Part shown: one piece after another, positions 26,113-34,148 of the stretch
How the letters are laid out: each line of letters opens with the position of its first letter
How positions within the stretch are numbered: the first letter of the stretch is position 1
DNA from: Tsuneonella aeria
Lineage (GTDB): Bacteria > Pseudomonadota > Alphaproteobacteria > Sphingomonadales > Sphingomonadaceae
Direction of reading: 5' to 3'
Assembly: GCF_009827495.1 (NCBI RefSeq)
Contig: NZ_WTZA01000001.1
Location: forward strand, 1,810,001 to 1,874,000
Length of the DNA: 64,000 bases
The notes under the pieces: generated by a model
What the model was told of the DNA's origin: nothing
Seen by the model: the letters and a program-made list of their open reading frames with translations, nothing else
Databases searched by the model: none
Program-made: the position numbers and the translations under genes

Positions 26113-26372
26113 AAGATCGGCCCGATCAGCTTCGTGTAAGTGAGCAGCGCGAGCAGCACGGCGATGTAGACGAGCCAGAGCTGAGTGAGGCGCCAGCCGT
26201 AGTGCTGCACCTTCTGCACCGGGCCCCAGGCGACGTAGCGCCCAGCCCGGAGCCTCATCCGGATCGGCTGGTTGGCCTTCTCCGTCCTGAAGCGCTCCCA
26301 CCAGCCGAGGATGACCGATTTCAGCAGGACGGCGGCGAAGACGATCAGGCTGGTGCGGAGAACGGGGTCCAT
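26109..26372 (-). CDS. Small membrane protein with two transmembrane segments
   Basis: The 87-residue protein has hydrophobic segments near residues 8-23 (SLIVFAAVLLKSVILGWW) and 66-84 (LVYIAVLLALLTYTKLIG) with a basic loop between. Its stop codon shares the palindrome CTAG with the stop of the 968-residue gene, so the two converge with a four-base overlap. Family unknown. It starts the minus-strand cargo part. Confidence 0.7.
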   Translation of the reverse strand: MDPVLRTSLIVFAAVLLKSVILGWWERFRTEKANQPIRMRLRAGRYVAWGPVQKVQHYGWRLTQLWLVYIAVLLALLTYTKLIGPIF

Positions 26373-26420
26373 GCCATTGCCCTACCACAGATTGACCGCT
26401 TTTTCGAACGGTTCAGGTGG

Positions 26421-27551
26421 TCAATTAGGTTTGCCGCGAGACTGCGCCGCCCTGCGAGCTTCTGCGGCGTCCCGCGCCCGCATCCGCTCAAAGTCGACTA
26501 CCTGCTTAAGCAGATCCTCCTGACGCGCTGACTGATTACGCGCATCCCGCGCTAACGCTTCCATACGACTCATCTGCTCAGTTTCCTGCTGGGACGGGCC
26601 CGACATTACGATCTGCGCTATCGAAACCAAAAGCGTCACAATGATCGAGGCAACGGCGATTCCCAAGCCGATCTTCGCGATCTTCAGGTTTTTCGTCGAT
26701 GCCTGTTCCGCCGCATTCGCCCCAGTGACGAACTTGTCGAGTATCTCGGTGGCGACGTCGTTCAGACCACGCTGCATCTCCGCTGTCTTCACGGCGAGAT
26801 CGCGCATCTGATCAATCGAACCCACCAACTGGTTAAGGTGCTCATTGGTCTCGTGGATAGGGTTGGGCGGCAACTCGATCGGCTCGAAGCGCGAGGGTTC
26901 GAACGTGGGAGACCATCGCGGCTGAGCGTGAGTGGTCGCCTTATCGATTGCCTCTTGAAGGCCCCTCGAAGCGGCGAAGTTCTTCGTGAGTGACTGCAGA
27001 CCCGATGCACTCAACGCACCGGTCAGCCCGGACAACTGTTTGGCAAGGGCCTCTCCGACGCCGCGGAACTTCGCGGTGAAGTGCCGGTGGTACGCCCGCC
27101 AGGCACGCAACAGGTATTCACCGGCTGTTTCTCCGTCCCCTCGAACCGGCGGCATGTCGTCATCATCGACAGATCCCTCCTGCGCATCGGTAGGGGCATC
27201 TTTCTCGTTGAAGGTGGTCAGATCCGGATGCCCCGCGATCAGCTCCTCCAGGAACTCGGGGTCGCCGCTAAGGCGAATGACCTCATCAGACGCGAGCGGT
27301 TCGTCTTGCCCCCTGCGCTTGACCGACCGTTCGATTAGCAGTCGGACGAGTTCATTGGCGTCGAGCCGCTGTTCGTTGTCCGCCTTCTCGATGGCGATGT
27401 GATCGCTCATCGTGAGCCGTCGGATCACTACGGGACCAACCGGACTGGCAGCTTCGTACTTTGATATCAGCTTATCGAGATCGAGGGTCTTCAGTGACTT
27501 GGCGCCTTTGCCGCTTGCGTTGCTAGCACCGCCATCTTTGCGACCAGTCAT
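26421..27551 (-). CDS. Hypothetical membrane-anchored protein with coiled coil
   Basis: A 376-residue protein with a cytoplasmic-looking N-terminal two thirds, a coiled-coil region (HETNEHLNQLVGSIDQMRDLAVKTAEMQRG), one transmembrane segment near residue 310 (IAKIGLGIAVASIIVTLLVSI) and a charged helical C-tail. I do not recognise it. It overlaps the HEPN-like gene as ATGA, and the pair probably works together. A membrane protein plus HEPN-like partner inside phage-type cargo fits an anti-phage system, but this is speculation. Confidence 0.65.
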   Translation of the reverse strand: MTGRKDGGASNASGKGAKSLKTLDLDKLISKYEAASPVGPVVIRRLTMSDHIAIEKADNEQRLDANELVRLLIERSVKRRGQDEPLASDEVIRLSGDPEFLEELIAGHPDLTTFNEKDAPTDAQEGSVDDDDMPPVRGDGETAGEYLLRAWRAYHRHFTAKFRGVGEALAKQLSGLTGALSASGLQSLTKNFAASRGLQEAIDKATTHAQPRWSPTFEPSRFEPIELPPNPIHETNEHLNQLVGSIDQMRDLAVKTAEMQRGLNDVATEILDKFVTGANAAEQASTKNLKIAKIGLGIAVASIIVTLLVSIAQIVMSGPSQQETEQMSRMEALARDARNQSARQEDLLKQVVDFERMRARDAAEARRAAQSRGKPN

Positions 27552-28300
27552 TTCGGTATCGATCCCATTGCCGGCGCGAGTTCGCTCAGTGCCTCATGGA
27601 CTTTCGCCTGAATGGCCGAAAGTACCGATAGCCGATAGGTCCCGTGGAAACCGTCGATCGAAAAGCTCAGCATGAAGGCAAAGTTGGGTGTGAACCGAGC
27701 GTGGTGTCCAACCGCGAGAACATCGCCGTCCTCGAGCGGCACGTTCACCTTCCACATGTCGAGTGCGGGAGCGGTTACGGTGCCCTCTGCTCCGGCCAGA
27801 TCGACGGTGAAGCCGGCCTCTTCGGTTTGGAAGAAGTGCGTGACGATCAGGCGGTGCTTGTCCTGATTACTCAGTGCGCGGAGTAGATGAAGTGCTCGGC
27901 CTCCAGCGGTTCGTGCGCGTTCCAGGCGGTCGCGGCCATCGGTGCTAATCCCCGAAAAGGCCCGCAAATCGCGCGATCTTAAGCATTCGTCTTCCGATCC
28001 GAAGGGGAACTGCACCTTCGTAAGATCCGCAGCGGCGCAGTGCCTCGTGGCGAGCCGGCAAGCGGAGTAGTCCAACGCACAGCGCAAGTTGTGCACGACG
28101 TCGCCGATAGCCGCGCCAATCACCTGTCCCGGCGGAGCGTCGCGGCGGAACCGATAGCATGGCTGTTCGCCCCTTTGGTCGAGCTCTACTCGAGGTCGAG
28201 CAGCGGCGAGCAGGTCTTGTTCCACCCGCGCAAGTTCGGCCAAATGTCCGGCGGCACGATCCAGCTTGGCGTAGACATCTTCAGGCAGATTGGTCGTCAA
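27548..28300 (-). CDS. HEPN-like protein of unknown function (250 residues)
   Basis: Helical N-terminus (VYAKLDRAAGHLAELARVEQDL), then IGDVVHNLRCALDYSACRLA and LRALSNQDKHRLIVTHFF, a pattern I recall from uncharacterised HEPN-like proteins (G-D-x-x-H-N-L-R-x-A-L-D). The canonical catalytic R-x(4-6)-H motif of HEPN ribonucleases is not clearly present. Coupled by ATGA to the membrane protein downstream. Function unknown; a defence role is possible from context. Confidence 0.6.
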   Translation of the reverse strand: MTTNLPEDVYAKLDRAAGHLAELARVEQDLLAAARPRVELDQRGEQPCYRFRRDAPPGQVIGAAIGDVVHNLRCALDYSACRLATRHCAAADLTKVQFPFGSEDECLRSRDLRAFSGISTDGRDRLERARTAGGRALHLLRALSNQDKHRLIVTHFFQTEEAGFTVDLAGAEGTVTAPALDMWKVNVPLEDGDVLAVGHHARFTPNFAFMLSFSIDGFHGTYRLSVLSAIQAKVHEALSELAPAMGSIPK

Positions 28301-28312
28301 CGCCCGACCCCC

Positions 28313-28786
28313 TCATCTGCTAGCGGAACGCCCAACGCGGTTGGCTTTCTTGGCCTTCTTGCCCATGGCCTGGAAGTCGATTGCAACCTTCCGCAAGGGA
28401 GCCGCGTCGTTCACCGAGAACGGCGTTGTGAAGCACTCGCGCGGCTTCATGGCGGACAGTTGCTCCTCGATCCGACGCCACCAGATCATCAGATGGCCCG
28501 CCTGGATGGCTCGGGATGCATTCGCCCAGCCGGACGGCAAGTGGATGACCTTCAGCCCGGTGCGCTCGACGGCTTGCACCTGTGGCGGCTGTTTCAGGAA
28601 GTCGGTATCGGCCGTCAGGATGGCGTGACCGCCGTCTTTCGCGAACGCAGTGATCCAGTGGACATCGGTGCTGCCGCCGAAGCCTTCAACCAGTACCGAC
28701 GTTAGCTCGAATCCGTCGCTGGCAGCGATCTCGCCGATCGCCTGAACAATCGCTGGAGCGATATGCTCGTCGGCGCGTACCCTCAA
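28313..28786 (-). CDS. VapC45-like PIN-domain toxin
   Basis: The 157-residue protein has a PIN-like fold: acidic residue in RADEHIAPAIVQAI, a second acidic pair in HAILTADTDFLKQPP, and a C-terminal helical part. PIN toxins are Mg-dependent ribonucleases. It begins at TTG 28786, overlapping the antitoxin stop as TTGA, so the toxin is translated only behind the antitoxin. The C-terminus is very basic (GKKAKKANR). Partner and gene order match VapBC45-type modules. Confidence 0.75.
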   Translation of the reverse strand: MRVRADEHIAPAIVQAIGEIAASDGFELTSVLVEGFGGSTDVHWITAFAKDGGHAILTADTDFLKQPPQVQAVERTGLKVIHLPSGWANASRAIQAGHLMIWWRRIEEQLSAMKPRECFTTPFSVNDAAPLRKVAIDFQAMGKKAKKANRVGRSASR

Positions 28787-29475
28787 GTTGCCGTCGTGAT
28801 CTCGTATTCGACTGCGGCACGAACCGCCTCAGCGCCGATGCGAAATGCTTCGGCTACCCGGCTAAGGCTTCCACCTTCAGCCTTCCACATTCGATGAATT
28901 GCGGCGGTAGGGATACGCTCTTCGGTGAGGGCGGGCTTGCCGAACGCTACAGCCGGGTCGATCCCCACCTGCGGAAACTCGGCTGGGAGCGGATACCAGC
29001 GTCGCGCCAGTTCCGAAACGGGGTCGAATTCGACGCCCTTAGCGATCGTCGCCTCGATGACATCCCACATTTCATGCTGGCCGGTCGCCATGTCCCAAGT
29101 GACCCGGTCGCCTTGAAGCTCGGCGACCTGAGCGAAGACGCTGCGGCGGTCAGTTAGATACTTGGCCCGAGAGAGCGCAAAAGGATGGGGCTGGTCCCAT
29201 TCCTTACGCGCTCGCGCCGCCGCGGCTCTGAGCGTCTGCATTGAGACGCCTTGGCGGCGAAAAGCTTCGATGAACCGCAGCTCCATCAGGTCGAGAAAGC
29301 TGATCGTGCGCGAGTCCTTGAAGTCGCGATCGACGATCGGACCAGCCGAGCTGTTGCTCCACCCGTTGAGCCAGCCACGCAACTTCGGAGACGCAACCTG
29401 CAAAAGGCGTGCTGCATCGGCCGGACTGTAGAAGCCGGAGAGCAGGGGATCAGCCTCGATGTTGGTGTGCTCCAG
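28783..29475 (-). CDS. DUF433 / VapB45-like antitoxin, apparently CTG start
   Basis: The protein has an N-terminal MerR-like helix-turn-helix (FYSPADAARLLQVASPKLRGW) and a C-terminal DUF433 part (VGIDPAVAFGKPALTEERIP, SRVAEAFRIGAEAVRAAVEYE). The helix-turn-helix begins upstream of the first TTG at 29403, and no in-frame ATG, GTG or TTG lies between it and the upstream stop. A CTG at 29475 sits five bases behind a perfect AAAGGAGG, giving 230 residues. It should neutralise the PIN toxin and repress the pair. Confidence 0.7.
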   Translation of the reverse strand: MEHTNIEADPLLSGFYSPADAARLLQVASPKLRGWLNGWSNSSAGPIVDRDFKDSRTISFLDLMELRFIEAFRRQGVSMQTLRAAAARARKEWDQPHPFALSRAKYLTDRRSVFAQVAELQGDRVTWDMATGQHEMWDVIEATIAKGVEFDPVSELARRWYPLPAEFPQVGIDPAVAFGKPALTEERIPTAAIHRMWKAEGGSLSRVAEAFRIGAEAVRAAVEYEITTAT

Positions 29476-29585
29476 GGCGGCCTCCTTTGCCGTCGAACGT
29501 TGGAATCGGACATCGGGCTCGATCGGTCAAGCAGATAGAGCGGTGGGACGGTGGCGGCTGGCAACTGCCACTGAAAGGAAAAGAA

Positions 29586-29846
29586 ATGAGTAACCCCAGA
29601 GCGTGGCGCGCGAAGCGCCGCACGACGAAGCCGAACAGCCGCCAGAAGCGAAATGGATTGTTCCTCGATGCCCACCCGAACTGTCAGCGATGCCATCGAC
29701 GTCCGTCGGCCGAAGCTCACCACGACCTGCCGAAAGGCCATCCCAAGCGGAACGATTGGCGCCACATGCGGGCGCTCTGTTGCTCCTGCCATGTCGAGGT
29801 TCATCGCCGCGGCGGAGTGGTGCTCGTGGTTACCGTAAGCCGGTAG
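29586..29846 (+). CDS. Small HNH endonuclease
   Basis: The 86-residue protein has a zinc-bound HNH core: CQRCHRRPSAEAHHDLPKG, then RNDWRHMRALCCSCHVEVH, with four cysteines and the HH catalytic pair. A Lys/Arg-rich N-terminus should bind DNA. ATG 29586 follows AAAGGAAAAG. Phage HNH proteins of this size often work in packaging or as homing nucleases; none of their usual partners is seen. Its 3' end overlaps the convergent Xre gene by 17 bases. Confidence 0.85.
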   Translation: MSNPRAWRAKRRTTKPNSRQKRNGLFLDAHPNCQRCHRRPSAEAHHDLPKGHPKRNDWRHMRALCCSCHVEVHRRGGVVLVVTVSR

Positions 29847-30078
29847 TAGACAACCGGACGCCTTCGCCGCCGCCCTTCGATGTTTCACCGGTGGCGACGA
29901 AGGTGATACCGGCCGCCCTGAGCGCCTTCTCGATCGCGAGCATTGAAGCGTCGGCGATCGCTGCCCCGGACTCGTATCGCCTCACGGTTGCCACGCCGAC
30001 GCGTGCTTCGTCTGCCAGCCGCTGCGCCGACCAGTCCAGTAACGCCCTGGCGGCGCGGCATTGCTCGATCGAGATCAT
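29830..30078 (-). CDS. Xre-family helix-turn-helix regulator
   Basis: The 82-residue protein is a single Cro/CI-type domain: IEQCRAARALLDWSAQRLADEARVGVATVRRYESG, then a C-terminal helix (LAIEKALRAAGITFV). It is divergent from the gene at 30183, and a palindrome lies eight bases before its start. It is probably the repressor controlling itself and the rightward genes. Confidence 0.88.
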   Translation of the reverse strand: MISIEQCRAARALLDWSAQRLADEARVGVATVRRYESGAAIADASMLAIEKALRAAGITFVATGETSKGGGEGVRLSTTGLR

Positions 30079-30085
30079 CTGATCT

Positions 30086-30100
30086 GAACTATATCAGTTC
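30086..30100. promoter_or_regulatory. Candidate operator between the Xre regulator and the gene at 30183
   Basis: Arms gaact and agttc flank atatc, inside a larger overlapping symmetry (ctgat at 30079, atcag at 30093). The site lies just before the Xre start and about 85 bases before the divergent gene, the position expected for autoregulation. Confidence 0.5.
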
Positions 30101-30182
30101 GTGCTTGTTCGCCAGCCTTCGTGATGATATGAAAACAATCAGTCGGGGAATTCCTCGGCCGCGTTCCAACAGGAGAACACCG

Positions 30183-31118
30183 ATGCGCTTCCACTACACT
30201 TTGGCGTTCAGCGAGGCGAAGTCAGAATACGAAGCCGCCATGCGCGAATATGCCACCTTCGACGAAAATGACGACGGCGCTGAAGATCGAGCGGGCAAGC
30301 GCCTGGACGCGGCGGACGCGGTGTTCTGGTCCACGCCGGCCTACACTCCGATGGAGCTCATCACCAAGATGGTCGCCAACGACAGTCGCGGCGCTGGTTT
30401 GGACAATGGCTTCCTGACCACCGACCAGATTTGCGCCGACCTTCACCGGATGCAGCGTTGCGCGTCGAGCCAACCGATTCAGGAGCGCTTCGATGCGTGG
30501 CGCGCCGGTGAGGTGCGCCTCGAAGCTGCACAGGAGCAAGAGGACATAGACGCGGCCTGCAATGCGTCGGTCGAACTCTACCAAGCTCTCGCGGAGACCC
30601 CTTGCACGACGCCGGGCGACTTCATCATCAAGCAGTATATCCGCCTGCGCAGCACGAACGGGCACTGGTGCGTCACCTCCACGAAGAAAGCCGGGACCGC
30701 GAACCTGTGGGACATACAGGTCGACGACCACGAGCACGAAGCTACGCTGGAGACGATCGACAAGCAGACGACCTATCGGGACATCGCGGACACCGACATC
30801 GGTCGCAACCTGCTCGCCTATGGGCGCACTGACTTCGATCCCGAGGCATGGATGGAGACTGCCGATCGTATCGGCTTCAAAGTCGGGCTGCATCAACAGC
30901 AGGACGGCAGTTGGGGTTTCGGATGGCCCTGCACCAGCGATGGGGACCCGGATCCGCGCCTGCGCCGCGAGCGCGATCGGCTCATGGAGATCGTCAACTT
31001 TCCGTTCGATGGGGACAAGTCGCGCATCCGCGCTCTCGCGGACGTGATCCGGCTCAGGTGGCCGCAGCTCATGTATTCGAATCCGCTGGCTCCAGCCGAA
31101 GAGATGGAGGCGGCGTGA
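30183..31118 (+). CDS. Hypothetical protein (311 residues), element cargo
   Basis: An acidic protein with an N-terminal helical segment (HYTLAFSEAKSEYEAAMREYATFDEN), a central region TPGDFIIKQYIRLRSTNGHW and a C-terminal part WPCTSDGDPDPRLRRERDRL. The middle reads like uncharacterised phage-borne proteins of alphaproteobacteria. No catalytic motif is recognised. It is divergent from the Xre regulator and may be under its control. Confidence 0.7.
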   Translation: MRFHYTLAFSEAKSEYEAAMREYATFDENDDGAEDRAGKRLDAADAVFWSTPAYTPMELITKMVANDSRGAGLDNGFLTTDQICADLHRMQRCASSQPIQERFDAWRAGEVRLEAAQEQEDIDAACNASVELYQALAETPCTTPGDFIIKQYIRLRSTNGHWCVTSTKKAGTANLWDIQVDDHEHEATLETIDKQTTYRDIADTDIGRNLLAYGRTDFDPEAWMETADRIGFKVGLHQQQDGSWGFGWPCTSDGDPDPRLRRERDRLMEIVNFPFDGDKSRIRALADVIRLRWPQLMYSNPLAPAEEMEAA

Positions 31119-31261
31119 TGCGGCAGCGCCTCACGAAAGCGGCTCTGGCCGCATCGCCCGACATTATCCCCCTGCAACCGCAGCGCCCCGGGTGGTCAAT
31201 AACCATCGCTTTGCGGAACAGCGCAAGGCCGGCACCCAAGCTCGCCAGAAAAGTCCGCTAG
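31118..31261 (+). CDS. Possible small basic protein (47 residues)
   Basis: ATG 31118 overlaps the preceding stop as TGATG. The 47 residues are basic (LTKAALAASPDIIPLQPQRPG, APKLARKVR). The next gene begins within it in another frame, so only one of the two overlapping starts may be used. Evidence is limited to the coupling. Confidence 0.35.
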   Translation: MRQRLTKAALAASPDIIPLQPQRPGWSITIALRNSARPAPKLARKVR

Positions 31262-31533
31262 CCGAGCGCTATATCCACCCGCGGGTGCGCGCGAAGCTCC
31301 CAGACGCTGCCTCCTTGCTGCTTCTGGAGCGCACGCCAGAACTGCTCTTATCGATCGCCCTGTTCGAAACCCTGACGGAACAGCAGAAGGGTCAAGTCCG
31401 CGCTCAATGTGAGATGCTGAAATTCACGAGTGCTTCCGCGCGGGCCGCCGCGGCAGTCATTCAGTTGCGAACGATCGGCGACAGCGTGGACCTCGACGCG
31501 GCCATGAAACTGCTCCGGGAGAACCGGATATGA
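31192..31533 (+). CDS. Hypothetical helical protein (113 residues)
   Basis: The frame opens at GTG 31192. The protein is basic at the N-terminus (NNHRFAEQRKAGTQARQK) and helical after residue 35 (LLLLERTPELLLSIALFETLTEQQKGQVRAQCEML, RAAAAVIQLRTI). No family is recognised. It ends in an ATGA overlap with a 42-codon frame. Confidence 0.5.
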   Translation: MVNNHRFAEQRKAGTQARQKSPLAERYIHPRVRAKLPDAASLLLLERTPELLLSIALFETLTEQQKGQVRAQCEMLKFTSASARAAAAVIQLRTIGDSVDLDAAMKLLRENRI

Positions 31534-31658
31534 ACGCGATCGCCCAGATCGATCGGGGTGGGAACCCGCACCCCCCCACAACCCCTGAGCCTCTAGGACT
31601 GGACCTCTCTGACCTGCGGATATTTTACACCTGGCGCTTTGTGATGGGGCTGCTTTAA
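31530..31658 (+). CDS. Possible 42-residue peptide before the terminator
   Basis: It begins at an ATGA overlap at 31530 and ends 110 bp before a rho-independent terminator. The sequence (HPPTTPEPLGLDLSDLRIF) is not recognised and could be a truncated remnant. Confidence 0.3.
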   Translation: MNAIAQIDRGGNPHPPTTPEPLGLDLSDLRIFYTWRFVMGLL

Positions 31659-31767
31659 AACGAGGAACCAAGGCGCTTTGCGCTCGTTAGGGTCGCAACA
31701 GGCGTATCCCAAGTCCCGTACCCCCGCCTAATTAAAAGCCCCCTTCGGGTCGCACTGAAGGTAACTC

Positions 31768-31791
31768 ATCCCGCTCCGGCGGGATTTTTTT
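31768..31791 (+). terminator. Rho-independent terminator of the rightward cargo genes
   Basis: A seven-base stem (atcccgc / gcgggat) with loop tccg is followed by seven T residues. It ends the plus-strand transcript from 30183 onward; no T-tract exists in the opposite direction. Confidence 0.85.
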
Positions 31792-31922
31792 CAGTATTTG
31801 CGACGCCCTCTCATCATGTCGCGACGCCTGCGGCGCTTCTCGGCGAGCTTGATACCAAACAACACCGCAGCGCCGAGTAGCAACGCGATCAGAAGGTAAG
31901 CGAGGGCAAGGCGCGGTTCCAT
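31791..31922 (-). CDS. 43-residue single-pass membrane peptide at the element's right end
   Basis: ATG 31922 opens a 43-residue frame: MEPRLALAYLLIALLLGAAV and a short hydrophobic continuation to about residue 24, then a strongly basic tail (KRRRRRDMMRGRRKY). One transmembrane helix with the basic tail inside is clear. It is convergent with the terminator and is the last gene before the tRNA. Phage toxins, holin-like peptides and small regulators share this shape; function unknown. Confidence 0.6.
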   Translation of the reverse strand: MEPRLALAYLLIALLLGAAVLFGIKLAEKRRRRRDMMRGRRKY

Positions 31923-32108
31923 TCTACCGAAAATCATTCGGGGTGGCTTGGTTCCGAAACTAACCTAGGTGGTGCGCCAGCCCTCTTTTCGATCTGATCT
32001 GGCGCACCGACGACTTTGTACGTGATATCAACGCAGAGTCGAGGGTGGGTTTGTAAACTGCACAATCGCCGAAAATTCCGTAGCGGTCATTCGCTGCTGT
32101 TCGCAATC

Positions 32109-32123
32109 AAGTGTGGGAACAAG
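32109..32123. repeat. Candidate integrase arm-type site (right)
   Basis: An exact copy of the 15-mer aagtgtgggaacaag found at 14689-14703, here 67 bp inside the right core. Both copies have the same orientation and lie inside the element, as expected for integrase arm sites. Confidence 0.55.
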
Positions 32124-32189
32124 CGTGGTATCGCAGACGCCAGCCGAGCCACTATCGGCAAGGAAACCAATGATATACGGGCAAAAGGT

Positions 32190-32266
<77 letters not shown>

Positions 32267-32371
32267 CGGTGAACCGGTTGCAGGCGCGGGCGCTTAGCAA
32301 AGGGGCGGGGCGGTTGCCAGTGCCTTTGCGCGTGGCCCCGGGCATTAGTGATTTGGCAAGCGCTGCCTTTT

Positions 32372-32791
32372 ATGGCTGCCTTCACGATGAACGCCATTCC
32401 TACCGAGTTTTCCGCCGCCTGGAACGATGCGGCCCCGCCGCGTGCCGCAGCCAGCGCGCTGGGCGAACAGTGGGCGGCATTGCAGGAAGCGGCGTCCGCC
32501 GTTGCGGCAATGGCCGGCGTCGCGCCCGAACCGCCGGCGATCGAGGTCATCCAGTTTCCCGAACACATTGAAGGTACCGGCGGCTGGCGGCGCGATCTCG
32601 CGGTGACGGGGGTTGCCGATCTGGCCGCCATGATGACGCCGGGATTGAGGGCACTGCTCGCGGTCACGGCACGGGGACAGAATCCCGCGCCCGCCGCGCT
32701 CAGCCTGTGGGGCGAATACCTGCACGCGCGCGGCGCGCTGATCGCACTGGTGCCCGGTCGCTGCACGGCGGAGCCGCTGCGCGAGGCCTGA
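32372..32791 (+). CDS. Hypothetical protein (139 residues) right of the tRNA
   Basis: Ala-rich protein starting at ATG 32372 (an inner ATG lies at 32387). It has helical segments (WAALQEAASAVAAMAG) and a C-terminal part GLRALLAVTARGQNPAPAAL. High GC and codon use match the core chromosome rather than the element. No family is recognised. Confidence 0.65.
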   Translation: MAAFTMNAIPTEFSAAWNDAAPPRAAASALGEQWAALQEAASAVAAMAGVAPEPPAIEVIQFPEHIEGTGGWRRDLAVTGVADLAAMMTPGLRALLAVTARGQNPAPAALSLWGEYLHARGALIALVPGRCTAEPLREA

Positions 32792-32860
32792 GCCTTCGCG
32801 GCAAATGCGCCAGCGCGCACGCGACTTGACGAAGTTCGTGTTTCGTTCCACTCGGGCCGG

Positions 32861-33370
32861 ATGCCCGACTCCGCCGCTGCCCTGAAAATCGCGGATGCCG
32901 CCGCCGGCCGCCTGGACGCGATCGGCGTTGCCCGCGGGATCGGCCGCCTGTTCGCGCGGAACGACATCTGGTGCCTTCCGGAAATGCCGCTGCGCAACGG
33001 CCGGCGCGCGGATCTCATGGGCGTGGATGCCAAGGGGCGCATCGTGATCGTGGAAATCAAGGTGAGCCGCGCGGACCTGGTGGGCGACGGCAAATGGCCC
33101 GATTACCTCGATTTCTGCGACAGGTTTTATTGGGGCGTTCCGCCGGGTATCGACCGCGCCCTGCTGGAAGGGCTGGATTTCAGGCCGGACTGCTGCGGCG
33201 TGATCGTGGCCGATGGCTACGATGCGGAAATCGTGCGCCCGGCCCCGTCCCACCCGCTTGCGGCCGCGCGGCGCAAGGTGGAGGTCGAACGGCTCGCCCG
33301 CACCGCGCTGCGCCGCCTGGTGGTGAGCGGCGACTCGGACTGCGCGGGCTGGGGCCGCATTCCCGTCTGA
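32861..33370 (+). CDS. mmcB: MmcB family DNA repair protein
   Basis: The 169-residue protein carries the MmcB features: PDSAAALKIADAAAGRLDAI-like N-terminus, the nuclease-like core RRADLMGVDAKGRIVIVEIKVSRADL with D...E-x-K, FCDRFYWGVPPGID and CGVIVADGYDAEIVRP. MmcB is a PD-(D/E)XK-like protein conserved in alphaproteobacteria and linked to mutagenesis and repair in Caulobacter. Family assignment is firm; biochemistry is known only in part. Confidence 0.88.
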   Translation: MPDSAAALKIADAAAGRLDAIGVARGIGRLFARNDIWCLPEMPLRNGRRADLMGVDAKGRIVIVEIKVSRADLVGDGKWPDYLDFCDRFYWGVPPGIDRALLEGLDFRPDCCGVIVADGYDAEIVRPAPSHPLAAARRKVEVERLARTALRRLVVSGDSDCAGWGRIPV

Positions 33371-33437
33371 CCGCTGCGTTTGTCCTCTGGGCGCAATTGT
33401 CGATGCGCGGAATGCATCGGGCCGCTAGGGACGGGGC

Positions 33438-34148
33438 ATGAATGCGATCGTCCTTGCCGCCGCAGCGATGACGGGAATCGTTGCCGGGCGCTATCTGCTG
33501 ACCAGCGGAGGGTTCGCCTGGGCGACGGGCCGCGTGCGGCCGGGGCTCTACGGCGGGCTGAACGGGCAGATCCGCAAGGAGATCGGCTGGTCACTTGCCT
33601 CGGCCGCGATCTACGGCATTCCGGCCGGCGTCGTCGCATGGGGGTGGCAGGAACACGGGTGGACGCGGATTTACACGGACTGGTCGGCGATGCCGGCCTG
33701 GTACTTGCCGGTCAGCGTTTTCCTCTACCTGGTCGCGCACGATACATGGTTTTACTGGACGCACCGGTGGATGCACCGTCCGCGCCCGTTCCGCATCGCC
33801 CATGCGGTGCACCATGCAAGCCGGCCGCCAACGGCCTGGGCGGCGATGAGCTTCCATCCGGTGGAGGCGCTGACCGGCGCCGTCGTCATCCCGGCGCTGG
33901 TGTTCCTCATCCCGATTCACGCCGCCATGCTGGGTGTCGTTCTGGCCGTTATGACGGTCATGGGGGTCAGCAATCATATGGGATGGGAGATGTTTCCGCG
34001 ATGGTTCGTTCATTCAAGGGTAGGAAACTGGCTGATAACCGCCAGCCATCATCAACGGCACCACGATCTCTACCGATGCAATTACGGACTGTATTTTCGC
34101 TTCTGGGACCGTGTGTGCGGCACGGATCGCGGCCTCGGAACGCTTTGA
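33438..34148 (+). CDS. Fatty acid hydroxylase/sterol desaturase family membrane protein
   Basis: The 236-residue integral membrane protein carries the three His boxes of diiron hydroxylases: HDTWFYWTHRWMH, HAVHH and SHHQRHH. Hydrophobic segments surround them. Such enzymes hydroxylate or desaturate lipids or carotenoids. The substrate is unknown. Its 3' end overlaps the following DUF2141 gene, suggesting coupling. Confidence 0.88.
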   Translation: MNAIVLAAAAMTGIVAGRYLLTSGGFAWATGRVRPGLYGGLNGQIRKEIGWSLASAAIYGIPAGVVAWGWQEHGWTRIYTDWSAMPAWYLPVSVFLYLVAHDTWFYWTHRWMHRPRPFRIAHAVHHASRPPTAWAAMSFHPVEALTGAVVIPALVFLIPIHAAMLGVVLAVMTVMGVSNHMGWEMFPRWFVHSRVGNWLITASHHQRHHDLYRCNYGLYFRFWDRVCGTDRGLGTL

